From Streptomyces sp. NRRL F-6492 (GTDB taxonomy: Bacteria > Actinomycetota > Actinomycetes > Streptomycetales > Streptomycetaceae): a stretch of DNA of 43,552 nt. Location: the NCBI RefSeq assembly GCF_001280125.1, contig NZ_LGEG01000243.1:1-43552 (forward strand), read 5' to 3'. The position numbers were made by a program, and so were the translations under genes. Every line of letters starts with the position of its first letter. Within the stretch, counting starts at the first letter, position 1. Shown piece by piece: positions 1 to 7,310 of this stretch. The notes beneath the pieces are model-generated. The model made no database searches. It saw only the letters and a program-made list of their open reading frames with translations, and was not told the origin of the DNA.

Positions 1-426
1 CCCCCCCCCGCCCCCCCCCCCGCCTCCCCCACGGACGCGGGCTCCGCGGGCGCCACGGCCTCCCCGGGCGCCGCGAGCGCTCCGGCGCCCACGCCCTCGC
101 CGTCGGACCGCCGCCACCGCCCCTCGCGTCCCGACCGGGACGAGGGCGGACGGGACGGAGACGACCGGGGCGGGGACGGGGACGGCTGGGACGGGTGGGA
201 CGGGAGCGGACGGGACGGGGTGGGGCGGGGAAGCACCGGCCCCGAAGTCGTCGACCTCCAGCGGCGGCTCCAGCAGCTCCAGCTCTATCCCGGCCCGGCC
301 GACGGCGTCTTCGGCGAGTCCGTGGAGACGGCCCTGCGCCGCTACCAGGTGGCGCGGAACATCCCTCAGGAGGACGGGGTCTACGGCCCCCTCACCCGCG
401 CCGTCCTGCGGACCGAGACCGACTGA
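1..426 (+). CDS. Peptidoglycan-binding domain protein, C-terminal part (5' end outside window)
   Basis: The frame is open from base 1 to the TGA at 424-426, so the start lies upstream of the window. The visible part begins with a Pro/Ala/Ser/Thr-rich stretch, followed by a linker dominated by Asp, Gly and Arg (about residues 40-72). It ends in a roughly 65-residue PG_binding_1 fold: GPEVVDLQRRLQQLQLY, then GVFGESVETALRRYQ, then GVYGPLTRAVL. These helices and the spaced Leu/Tyr/Gly residues are typical of PF01471, which binds murein. The family is usually secreted or membrane-tethered, so this is probably the wall-binding tail of an exported protein; the catalytic or anchoring part is not visible. 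A GTG at 220 could open a 68-aa frame, but it sits inside the linker and a domain-only product is unlikely. The G/C tracts encoding the linker are highly repetitive. Confidence 0.8.
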   Translation, partial: PPPAPPPASPTDAGSAGATASPGAASAPAPTPSPSDRRHRPSRPDRDEGGRDGDDRGGDGDGWDGWDGSGRDGVGRGSTGPEVVDLQRRLQQLQLYPGPADGVFGESVETALRRYQVARNIPQEDGVYGPLTRAVLRTETD

Positions 427-479
427 GCCCATCCCCGTCCACCCACCCCCTCACAGGAAACCAAGAAAGGTTCACGCAC

Positions 480-1907
480 ATGAGCTACACCGGAAGAGCA
501 CGCACGCGGCTGAGCAGCGCCGTGGCCGTCGCGCTCGTCCTCGGCGTCACCGGCGCGGGCAACGCCCTGGCCGCGCCCCAGGCTCCCGCCCCGGGAACCG
601 CCCGGACCTGCCCGGCTCCCGGCCAGGAACCCCGGATCGGTCACGAGCCGCGGTTCCTCGACGCCAACGTGGCCCTCTACGCAGGCGGCGACTACACCGC
701 CGACGGCGCCACCGCCGAGGCCGAGGGCCTGCTCGTCATCGGCGGGAACGCCACCTTCGCCAAGGCGTCCGGCGGCACCTTCAACGTGGGCCGCGTCGGC
801 GCCGGTTCCGGCATCCTCCCCGACTCCGGAGCGGTCATGCTCTCCGTGGGCGGGAACCTGACGATCGCCCGGGGCACCCGGGTCGACGTCGGCCACGGTC
901 TCACGGCCGGCCCCCGCTACGGCGGCGCGGTCCGCGTCGGCGGGAAGATCGACGACAAGGGCGACCTGGAGACGAACGGCGGCAGCCGCGCCTCCGACCT
1001 GGGCGCGCGGGCCGCCCTCGCCCCGTACGACGCCTTCGGCGACACCATACGGGGCGAGTCGACGTCCCTGGGCGCGCTGAAGCCCACCGGCACCAGCGAG
1101 CGCTCGGGCGACACCGTCTCCTTCAAGGGCGCCGGCTCCACCGGCCCGCAGGTGTTCGAGATCTCCGCCGGGGAGCTCGACGGCGCCTCGTCCTTCGACT
1201 TCCGGGCGATCCCCGACGGGGCCTCGGTCGTGGTGAACGTGACGGGTGACCGGCCGGTCGGCGTCTCCCCGCTGTCCGTCGGCTTCAACGGCGACCGCGT
1301 GGACGCCTACGACTCCGCGCGCTTCGGCGAGGCCGCGTCCCGGATCCTCTACAACTTCGAGGCGTCCCCGTCGATCACCCTCGGCGGCGGCGGGAACTTC
1401 ATGGGCTCGATCCTCGCGCCCGAGGCGTCCGCCGACCTGACGGCCAGCACGAACGGCCGTGTCTACGTCGGCGGGGACCTGCGGACCCACGGCTCGGGCA
1501 ACGAGACCCACAACTACCCCTGGAACGGCTCCTCGACGTTCGCCTGCAAGCCGACGCCGGGCACCACGCCCGCACCGACGCCGACGTCCACGCAGCCCGG
1601 GACCGAGCCCTCCGGGCCGGCGCCCTCCACCACGCCCCCCACCGGCGAGGGCACCACCCCCGCCGCGCCGGGGACGACGGCGCCGGGCACCTCCGAGCCC
1701 TCCGCGCCGCCCACGGAGGACGCCTCCGCCCCGGCCGCGCCCGGCACGACCGCCCCCTCGCCGTCCGCCACCGGCACCGGTGACGGCTCGCTCGCGACCA
1801 CGGGAGCGCAGTTCACCCCGTACGCGGTGGCGGCCGGAGTCCTCGGCGCCGCCGGCGCCGGGATCCTGGTGCTCACCCGCCGCCGCCGGGCCCTCGGCCG
1901 GCACTGA
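480..1907 (+). CDS. Choice-of-anchor A family cell-wall protein with LAxTG sortase signal
   Basis: A 475-aa secreted protein. ATG at 480 is preceded by AAGAAAGG at good spacing. Residues 1-32 form a signal peptide (Arg-rich start, hydrophobic core, ALA-A cleavage). Residues about 40-350 form the choice-of-anchor A region, a beta-rich adhesin-like fold marked by repeated VGGN/VGG turns (VIGGNATF, SVGGNLTI, RVGGKI, YVGGDLRTHG) and GNFMGSILAPEA near its end. A Thr/Pro/Gly linker of about 80 residues follows. The C-terminus is LATTG (438-442), a hydrophobic helix and RRRR: a cell-wall sorting signal of the LAxTG type read by actinobacterial class E sortases. It is probably covalently attached to peptidoglycan, and the peptidoglycan-binding protein just upstream fits an envelope setting. 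The ligand is unknown. Confidence 0.88.
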   Translation: MSYTGRARTRLSSAVAVALVLGVTGAGNALAAPQAPAPGTARTCPAPGQEPRIGHEPRFLDANVALYAGGDYTADGATAEAEGLLVIGGNATFAKASGGTFNVGRVGAGSGILPDSGAVMLSVGGNLTIARGTRVDVGHGLTAGPRYGGAVRVGGKIDDKGDLETNGGSRASDLGARAALAPYDAFGDTIRGESTSLGALKPTGTSERSGDTVSFKGAGSTGPQVFEISAGELDGASSFDFRAIPDGASVVVNVTGDRPVGVSPLSVGFNGDRVDAYDSARFGEAASRILYNFEASPSITLGGGGNFMGSILAPEASADLTASTNGRVYVGGDLRTHGSGNETHNYPWNGSSTFACKPTPGTTPAPTPTSTQPGTEPSGPAPSTTPPTGEGTTPAAPGTTAPGTSEPSAPPTEDASAPAAPGTTAPSPSATGTGDGSLATTGAQFTPYAVAAGVLGAAGAGILVLTRRRRALGRH

Positions 1908-1918
1908 CCCGGCGACGC

Positions 1919-1966
1919 CGGTGTCGTCGTCGGCGGGCGGTTCCCCGTCAGCCGACGACGGCACCG
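1919..1966 (+). terminator. Hairpin terminator after the anchored protein gene
   Basis: The arms at 1919-1934 and 1951-1966 pair over 16 bp with a single G-U wobble, around a 16-nt loop. It begins 12 bp after the stop codon at 1907. No U-tract follows, as is usual in Streptomyces. Confidence 0.6.
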
Positions 1967-2078
1967 ACCGGTGCCGGTGCCGGTCGCGGCGCCCCGGCCG
2001 CGTACCCTCGCCCCGGAGCGGCGCTCCGTCCCGGTCCTGCGGGACACGGCCGGACGCACGACGAGCGGGGAACGGAAG

Positions 2079-2705
2079 ATGGGCGAGGGGCCCGGGCGGA
2101 GGACGCGGTCCGCCGAGTCCGGCGGGGACGGGCGGGAGCGGTCCGCGACCGTGCGCGTGTTCATCGCGCTCGCGCCGCCCGACGACGCGAAGGACGAGCT
2201 GGCCGAGGCACTGGGCCCGGCCTACGAGGCGTACCCGCGCATGCGGTGGAACCGCATCCAGGACTGGCACATCACGCTGGCGTTCCTCGGCGAACTCCCG
2301 GTCGCGACCGTTCCGCCCCTGCGGCCGCCGCTCGCGGACCTCGCGGCCTCGCGCCGGCCGGTCGCGCTGTCGCTGCGCGGCGGCGGGCACTTCGACGACC
2401 GGGTGCTGTGGAGCGGGATCGACGGGGACCTGGAAGGACTGCACGGGCTCGCGGCCGAGGTGCGCGCCGTGGTCGGGGAGTGCGGGATCCCCTTCGAGGA
2501 CCGGCCGCTGCGCCCGCACCTGACGCTGGCCCGCGCCCGCCGCGACGATCCGGCCTCCGTGGTGGAGGCCGCCTCGGGGCTCGCCGGGTTCACCGGGCGC
2601 CGGTGGCTGGCCGGGCGGCTGCACCTGGTCGGCAGCGACTACGGCCGGGGCCCGGGGCCGATCCGCTACCGCGACATCGAGTCCTGGCCCTTCGGCGGGA
2701 CCTGA
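2079..2705 (+). CDS. thpR: RNA 2',3'-cyclic phosphodiesterase (2'-5' RNA ligase family, ThpR)
   Basis: A two-histidine (2H) phosphoesterase. Both catalytic HxTx motifs are present, WHITLAFLG and RPHLTLAR, with a spacing typical of the family. Members open 2',3'-cyclic phosphates on RNA to 2'-phosphates and can reversibly form 2'-5' bonds; they are cytoplasmic. Two starts are possible. ATG 2079 has GGGGA eight bases upstream and gives 208 aa. GTG 2151 gives 184 aa and starts at VRVFIALAPP, exactly where the family fold normally begins. The 24 extra residues at 2079 are low-complexity, so the true start may be 2151. It is transcribed alone, downstream of a hairpin, and faces a convergent lipoprotein gene 24 bp away. 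The family assignment is secure from the motifs; the physiological substrate is not known. Confidence 0.87.
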   Translation: MGEGPGRRTRSAESGGDGRERSATVRVFIALAPPDDAKDELAEALGPAYEAYPRMRWNRIQDWHITLAFLGELPVATVPPLRPPLADLAASRRPVALSLRGGGHFDDRVLWSGIDGDLEGLHGLAAEVRAVVGECGIPFEDRPLRPHLTLARARRDDPASVVEAASGLAGFTGRRWLAGRLHLVGSDYGRGPGPIRYRDIESWPFGGT

Positions 2706-2729
2706 ACCCGTCCGCCCCGGCGCGCCCGC

Positions 2730-3227
2730 TCAAGGGCCGTACATTCCGCGGCAGAGGTCGGCCGCTCCCATGGGGGCGTCGATCTGTTCGGCCTGCCGGC
2801 AGAGCCGGCGCAGCTCGGGCTGCCCCGCGGTGACGGTGGACGGGCGGCTTCGGGTCCGGAGGGGCTTCTTCTTCGGGGGGTGGGGGACGGCTCGCGCCCG
2901 GTTCTTCCCCGTCCTCTTCTTCTCCTTGGACTTCTTCGACTCCTTCGGACTCTTCGGCCTCTGCGGTCCCTCCGCCCTCTCCCTCTCCCTCTTCTCCCCC
3001 CGCGCCCGGGCCGGTTCGGGCCGGGGCTCCGTGGTGGCGAGCGTCTCGCGCGGGGCCGCCTGCGTGGGCGCCGGCCAGGTCGGCAGCGGCGAGGGGGCGC
3101 GTTCGGCGGCCGGGTCGAGGGCGGCGGGGCGGTCCGGCGGGCCCGGCGCGGGGCCGTGCGGGACGGCCACGCAGCCGGCCGTGAGGAACGCGGCGGTCAG
3201 GAGGTACGCGGTGCGGCGGGCGTGCAT
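2730..3227 (-). CDS. Small putative lipoprotein with Lys/Glu-rich middle
   Basis: A 165-aa protein starting at ATG 3227. The N-terminus MHARRTAYLLTAAFLTAGC is a lipoprotein signal peptide with an LTAGC lipobox (Cys19), so it is probably exported and acylated. The mature part has a Pro-rich stretch, then a highly charged Lys/Glu/Arg block (about residues 78-125, including SPKESKKSKEKKR), then a compact C-terminal motif with two cysteines (LCRQAEQIDAPMGAADLC). I recognise no named domain; the C-terminal motif looks like the conserved part and the charged block like a variable spacer. The charged block is encoded by a long purine/pyrimidine-biased tract. No clear Shine-Dalgarno is visible. It converges on thpR. 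Function unknown. Confidence 0.7.
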   Translation of the reverse strand: MHARRTAYLLTAAFLTAGCVAVPHGPAPGPPDRPAALDPAAERAPSPLPTWPAPTQAAPRETLATTEPRPEPARARGEKRERERAEGPQRPKSPKESKKSKEKKRTGKNRARAVPHPPKKKPLRTRSRPSTVTAGQPELRRLCRQAEQIDAPMGAADLCRGMYGP

Positions 3228-3330
3228 GGGGCCACGCTGCCCGAGCCCGTACGGGACGGGGAGGCGGCGCGGCCCGTATCACCGTGACGAGTGAACCGGA
3301 CCCCTCGGGCGAACGGGTCTTGGGACCGGC

Positions 3331-3832
3331 TCACGTCGCGTTCAGGGCCACCGTCGGGTGGAGACGGGCGGCGCGGAACGCCGGGTAGAGGCCCGCGATC
3401 ACACCGATCAGGAGGGTGGCGGCCAGTCCTCCCGCCAGGGACCGGGGCGGGACCACCGGCGTCCACCCCTGGAACCGGGCGAAGCCGTACGCCGCCGCCG
3501 CGCCCAGGAGCGAGCCCGTCGTCCCCCGAGCGCCGAGCGCCGAGAGCAGCAGCGACTCGGTGCCGAGCACCAGGGTCGTCAGGCCCTCGTCGGCCGCGGC
3601 CCTGGCGGCGAGCGCGTCCGAGGGGCGGGAGACCTTGACGCCCGCCTCGTCCCCGGGCCCGAGGGCGCGGGCCTGAGGGCGCGGGCCAGGACCGCCCGCA
3701 CGTCCTCCACCGACGCGTCCGTGGACCGTTCGAGGACGGTGGTGGGATGCCCGTCGAAGCCGAAGTGGCGTTCGGCGGCGGGGAATCCGGCCAGGGCCAC
3801 CCGGTCCGGGGTGGGGGCCAGTTCGATCGGCT
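3331..3832 (-). pseudogene. Decayed MacB/FtsX-type ABC transporter permease (C-terminal remnant)
   Basis: Read right to left, fragments of an ABC export permease are visible in two frames. One frame (about 3832-3670) encodes periplasmic-domain sequence (ALAGFPAAERHFGFDG, then HPTTVLERSTDASVEDVRAV). The other (about 3660-3331) encodes VKVSRPSDALAARAAADEGL, then SLLLSALGARG, then a C-terminal transmembrane segment ending GLYPAFRAARLHPTVALNAT, the usual FtsX terminus. A frameshift therefore lies near 3660-3670. Between LTTLVLG and ESLLLSALG, about 40 residues are missing; in intact family members this segment holds a transmembrane helix and the conserved ER..IG.RRALGA loop. The N-terminal half and any partner ATPase are absent. 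Not functional as a transporter. Confidence 0.75.
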
Positions 3833-3837
3833 TCCGC

Positions 3838-4420
3838 CGACACCGTACGGGCCTCCCTGGCGCTGCGGGGCTGGACGGACCGGGTGCGGACCCGGCTCGA
3901 CGAGGGCGTACGGGCGGTGGTCGACCGGCGCCGGGTCGACGTGATCGTCGCGAACCTGGTGGGCAACGCGCTGCGGCACGGCGCCCCGCCGGTCACCGTG
4001 ACCCCCGGGACGCGGACCGGGGCGGACGGCGCGTGGGGGGTGCTGGAGGTCGCCGACCACGGCCCCGGGCCGCCCCCGGAGGTCCGGGAGCGGGTCTTCG
4101 ACCGGTTCTACAAGGCGGACGCGTCCCGTGCCCGGGGCACGGCCGACGACAGCGGACGGGGCGGCGGGCTCGGCACGCTCGTGCGGGAGCTGGGCGGCTA
4201 CCCGGTGACGGGCTCGGGCACCCGGGGCACGGCGCGCCTGGAGGACCCCTACACGGGGAACGGGCGCGACCAGGCCACGGGCCGGCTGGTGTGCGCGCCG
4301 GCCCGCGCCCGGTCCGTCCTGGAGCCGGCGGCGCGCGCCGAGGACGTCGAGGTCACCCTGCGCCCGGCCGGGGGCCCGGCGGTGGGACCCCACCGGTGCG
4401 CGGACTTCCTCACGGGGTGA
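3838..4420 (+). pseudogene. Decayed sensor histidine kinase (ATPase-domain remnant with foreign tail)
   Basis: The plus-strand frame that ends at TGA 4418-4420 carries a recognisable HATPase_c fragment: N-box VDVIVANLVGNALRHG, G1 box VADHGPGPPPEVRERVFDRF, then YKADASRAR. The sensor, HAMP and His-phosphoacceptor regions are missing, and the frame starts abruptly beside the permease remnant at about 3835. After GRGGGLG, where an intact kinase would continue with G2-box sequence and a helix, the frame changes to unrelated sequence (TLVRELGGYPVTGSG and onward) that I do not recognise. A GTG at 3884 could start a 178-aa product, but it would have no phosphotransfer function. The 3' end overlaps the convergent DUF5682 gene by 11 bp. 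Kinase and permease genes often sit together, so both remnants may come from one lost bacitracin-type transport/sensor locus. Confidence 0.7.
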
Positions 4421-7310
4421 GGAGACCGGCCGGGGCCCGCGGCTCGTCGCGGCCCAGGAGCCGCGCCAGGGCGTCGCAGGTGTCCGGGTGGGCGGACAGG
4501 AGCGCGGCGCCGGCCGTGCCCGGGGGCGGTCCGCCGGCCGGGGCCCACTCCTCGTCGCAGCCCAGGAGCTCCGCCAGCGCGTCACAGGTCGCCGGGTGGG
4601 CGGACAGGAGCGACGCGCCGCGCGGGACGGCGGTGGCCGCCGGGGTGGTGCGGGGCGGGGCCGGGGGCCGGCGCCACGGCGGGATCCAGGCGTCCAGGGC
4701 GGGGAGCCGGGCCGGGAAGGTCCGTCCCGCCTCGCGGATGAGCAGCGGGGCGAGGTCCGCGGCGGTCGAGCGGAGGGTCGTGACGAGGACCGGCAGCCAG
4801 GGCAGCAGGACGGCGTCCGGCAGCCGCCCGAAGGCGTTCGACACGGCCTCCACCACGACGTCCGCGAGGCCGGGCACCGGTTCGAGGGCGTGCACGAAGC
4901 CGCTGAGGTAGCGCGGGTAGGAGGGCACGACCAGCGGGCTGGCGAGCAGTTCGTCGCAGCGGGCCCGCAGTTCCTCCCGGGAGAGGGTGCCGAGCCGCAC
5001 CTGCGCCGCCCAGAGCAGCGCCGTCTTCGCCGGGTCCTTCGGGTGCGACTGGGCGACGGCCAGTTCCAGCTGGGTCCTGTCGCAGCCCAGGGACAGGGCC
5101 AGGCCCTCCATGCCGAACAGGAAGCCCAGCATGGCCGCCACCTGTCCCACCGTCGCGTCCTCGTCCCGGAAGGCCGTCGGCAGCAGGGTGCAGTAGTGCG
5201 CGTACCCGGCGCGGACGAAGGACTCGATCCACGGGGGCAGCGCCGGTTCGGCGGTGCGGTAGTACACGAGGAGGCCGCGCACCCGGCGCAGCACCTCGGG
5301 GGCTCCGTCGACCGTGCGCTCGCCCGACAGGACCTCCAGGGCGCGGGCGCCCAGCTCGTCGGCGAGCCGCCGGCCGCCGAGGTACAGGGTGGCGTCCTCG
5401 ACGGCCGCGAGGACCTCCGCCGCCGTCGCCCGTGCCCCGTGGGCGGTGCGGCGCAGGCGCTGCTCCAGGACCTGTTCGAGGCTGACGCCCTCGTAGCCCA
5501 GCTCGATGAGGGCCCGCTGGTGGGTGCCGAGGGCGAGGTCCCAGGACTCCTGGACGGACCGCTCGCCCAGCCGCCGCTCCCCCGTGATCGGGCGGGCCGC
5601 GCCGTGGGGCATCAGGCGGCGCAGCATCCACAGCACGTCGGAGCAGGCCCGCAGTTCCGGCCGGGAGGCCGTGTCGAGCAGGGCCCGTCGCACACCCCGC
5701 TGCTGGAGGTCGAGCTCCAGCGGGGCGAGCCGGTCGTGCACGTCGCGGGCGAGGGGCGGCAGCGCCTCGTAGCCGACCCGGCCGATCCGGTCGCCGCCCA
5801 TCATGCTCTCGACGATCCCGCGGACGTCCCGCCGCCCGGGCACGGTGTCCTTCTCGATGCAGGTGACCGCCGCGTCCTGGAAGTCGTACGGGGTGGGCTT
5901 GGCCCGGTCCCGCATCCCGGCGAGCAGGATCGAGGTCTCGAAGACGGCGATGGCGTCGGCGGTGGAGGCGAGGTAGCCGCTGCGGCGGGCGGCGCGGACG
6001 ACGTCCACGGACCAGCCGAGCAGTTCGGCCTCGTCCAGGGCGTCGAGGGCGGGCGGCCGCTGGAGGAAGCCGGAGAGCCGGTCCTCGGCGGTCGCCGGGT
6101 CCGGGACGGGGTTCGCGGCGGGCGCCGCCGACTTCTTCGCCGCCGACTTCTTCGCCGGGGTCTTCCTCGTGCCGGCCTGACCCGCCAGGCGGTACGGCTC
6201 CACGCGGGTGCGCCCGAGGTTCTTCGTCCACTGCGCCGCGGCGATCGACACGGAGCCGGAGGCGAGGCCGAACTGCGCCTCGACGGCCGCGTGACTGGAC
6301 GGGATCAGCCCGTACTGCCAGGTCGTGGCGGTGCGCCGGGGGATCTCGAAGCCGTCGGCGCCGTGCACGCCGAACTCCTCGACGCGGCTGGCGGCGTGGA
6401 AGGCGCCGCAGACGTACAGGCAGTCCGCCGGGTCGGTGCCGGTCGCGGCCAGGTGCTCGCGCATCCGGGTCCACATGTACCGCTCGCGGTCCTCGTCGAC
6501 GCGGACGCGGTCCCCGTCGCCGGGGGCGAGCCGCCGGAAGAGGCTGCCGATGAGGAACATGACCTGGCGGTAGGTGTCGTGGTCGCCGTCGCCGAGGGGG
6601 ACCTCGACGTACTGGTGCCACCACTCCGACCAGTGCCGCACCTTGCCGTGGCGCAGCAGGTGCTCCTCCAGTTCGGCGAAGCGCGGGCGCAGGTCCCCGA
6701 TCTCGACGCCGACGGCCTCGCCGTGCAGCGCGGCCCCCGACCCGGGCTCGGCCTCGGTCCCGTCCTCGGGGACGTCGTCGCCGGCCGGCCGGCGGGTGTC
6801 CCACTGGAAGACGTGGTCGGAGGAGCGGTCGACGAGGACGAGTTCCACGCCGGGGGTGTCGAGGGCGTACGCGACGGCCTGGTACTCGGCGGAGGCCTCC
6901 GTGATCGGGGCGACGACGGACAGCGGGGCCCAGTCGGGCGGGAAGCCGTCGATGTCGCTCGCGAACGCCTGCACCGCGACCGGCAGCCGGCAGTTGCGCA
7001 GCTCGGTCAGGAGCGGGGCCATGTCCTCGCACAGCTCCAGATAGACGACCCTGGGCCGCTTCTCGCGCAGCCGACGGGCCATGGCGAGGGCGGAGGCGGG
7101 CGAGTGGTGGCAGACGGGGAAGATCTCCAGCGGTTCGCGGACCGCCCGGTCGACGTCGTCGACCATGCCGAGGAGGATGTCCTCCAGGGCGTCCGGTCCG
7201 CCCGCGAACTCCTCGGCGGCGGTCTGCAGTTGTCCGCGCAGCGGGGCGAAGGCGCGGGCGGTGTCCGTCCCGGCGCCGGGGGCCGTGCGGCTCTCGGGGG
7301 CCGTGCTCAT
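4410..7310 (-). CDS. DUF5682 family protein (YehM-like) of the MoxR-VWA cluster
   Basis: A 966-aa cytoplasmic protein, last gene of the operon; its ATG at 7310 overlaps the stop of the MoxR gene (ATGA). The N-terminal 320 residues carry motifs shared with E. coli YehM: FPVCHHSPASALA (His68/His69), VVYLELCEDM (Glu92), RERYMWTRMREHL (about 277-289) and CGAFHAAS (His305). The H...E...R...GxxH order resembles the TraB/TIKI/EreA-type hydrolase fold, so a metal-dependent hydrolase is an inference worth testing. A Lys/Ala linker (KKSAAKKSAAPAA, about residue 390) separates this from a long alpha-helical region without recognisable motifs. The last 70 residues hold two copies of a LLSAHPxTCDALAxLLGxDE motif. 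Known family members occur with MoxR ATPase, VWA and SWIM proteins. The biochemical role is unknown. Confidence 0.88.
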   Translation of the reverse strand: MSTAPESRTAPGAGTDTARAFAPLRGQLQTAAEEFAGGPDALEDILLGMVDDVDRAVREPLEIFPVCHHSPASALAMARRLREKRPRVVYLELCEDMAPLLTELRNCRLPVAVQAFASDIDGFPPDWAPLSVVAPITEASAEYQAVAYALDTPGVELVLVDRSSDHVFQWDTRRPAGDDVPEDGTEAEPGSGAALHGEAVGVEIGDLRPRFAELEEHLLRHGKVRHWSEWWHQYVEVPLGDGDHDTYRQVMFLIGSLFRRLAPGDGDRVRVDEDRERYMWTRMREHLAATGTDPADCLYVCGAFHAASRVEEFGVHGADGFEIPRRTATTWQYGLIPSSHAAVEAQFGLASGSVSIAAAQWTKNLGRTRVEPYRLAGQAGTRKTPAKKSAAKKSAAPAANPVPDPATAEDRLSGFLQRPPALDALDEAELLGWSVDVVRAARRSGYLASTADAIAVFETSILLAGMRDRAKPTPYDFQDAAVTCIEKDTVPGRRDVRGIVESMMGGDRIGRVGYEALPPLARDVHDRLAPLELDLQQRGVRRALLDTASRPELRACSDVLWMLRRLMPHGAARPITGERRLGERSVQESWDLALGTHQRALIELGYEGVSLEQVLEQRLRRTAHGARATAAEVLAAVEDATLYLGGRRLADELGARALEVLSGERTVDGAPEVLRRVRGLLVYYRTAEPALPPWIESFVRAGYAHYCTLLPTAFRDEDATVGQVAAMLGFLFGMEGLALSLGCDRTQLELAVAQSHPKDPAKTALLWAAQVRLGTLSREELRARCDELLASPLVVPSYPRYLSGFVHALEPVPGLADVVVEAVSNAFGRLPDAVLLPWLPVLVTTLRSTAADLAPLLIREAGRTFPARLPALDAWIPPWRRPPAPPRTTPAATAVPRGASLLSAHPATCDALAELLGCDEEWAPAGGPPPGTAGAALLSAHPDTCDALARLLGRDEPRAPAGLLTP

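Noticed and set aside
4160..4420. HNH nuclease-like similarity in the tail of the kinase remnant (GYPVTGSG, DPYTG)
   Set aside because: The resemblance is a few residues only, with no HNH or Zn motif, so no function was assigned.
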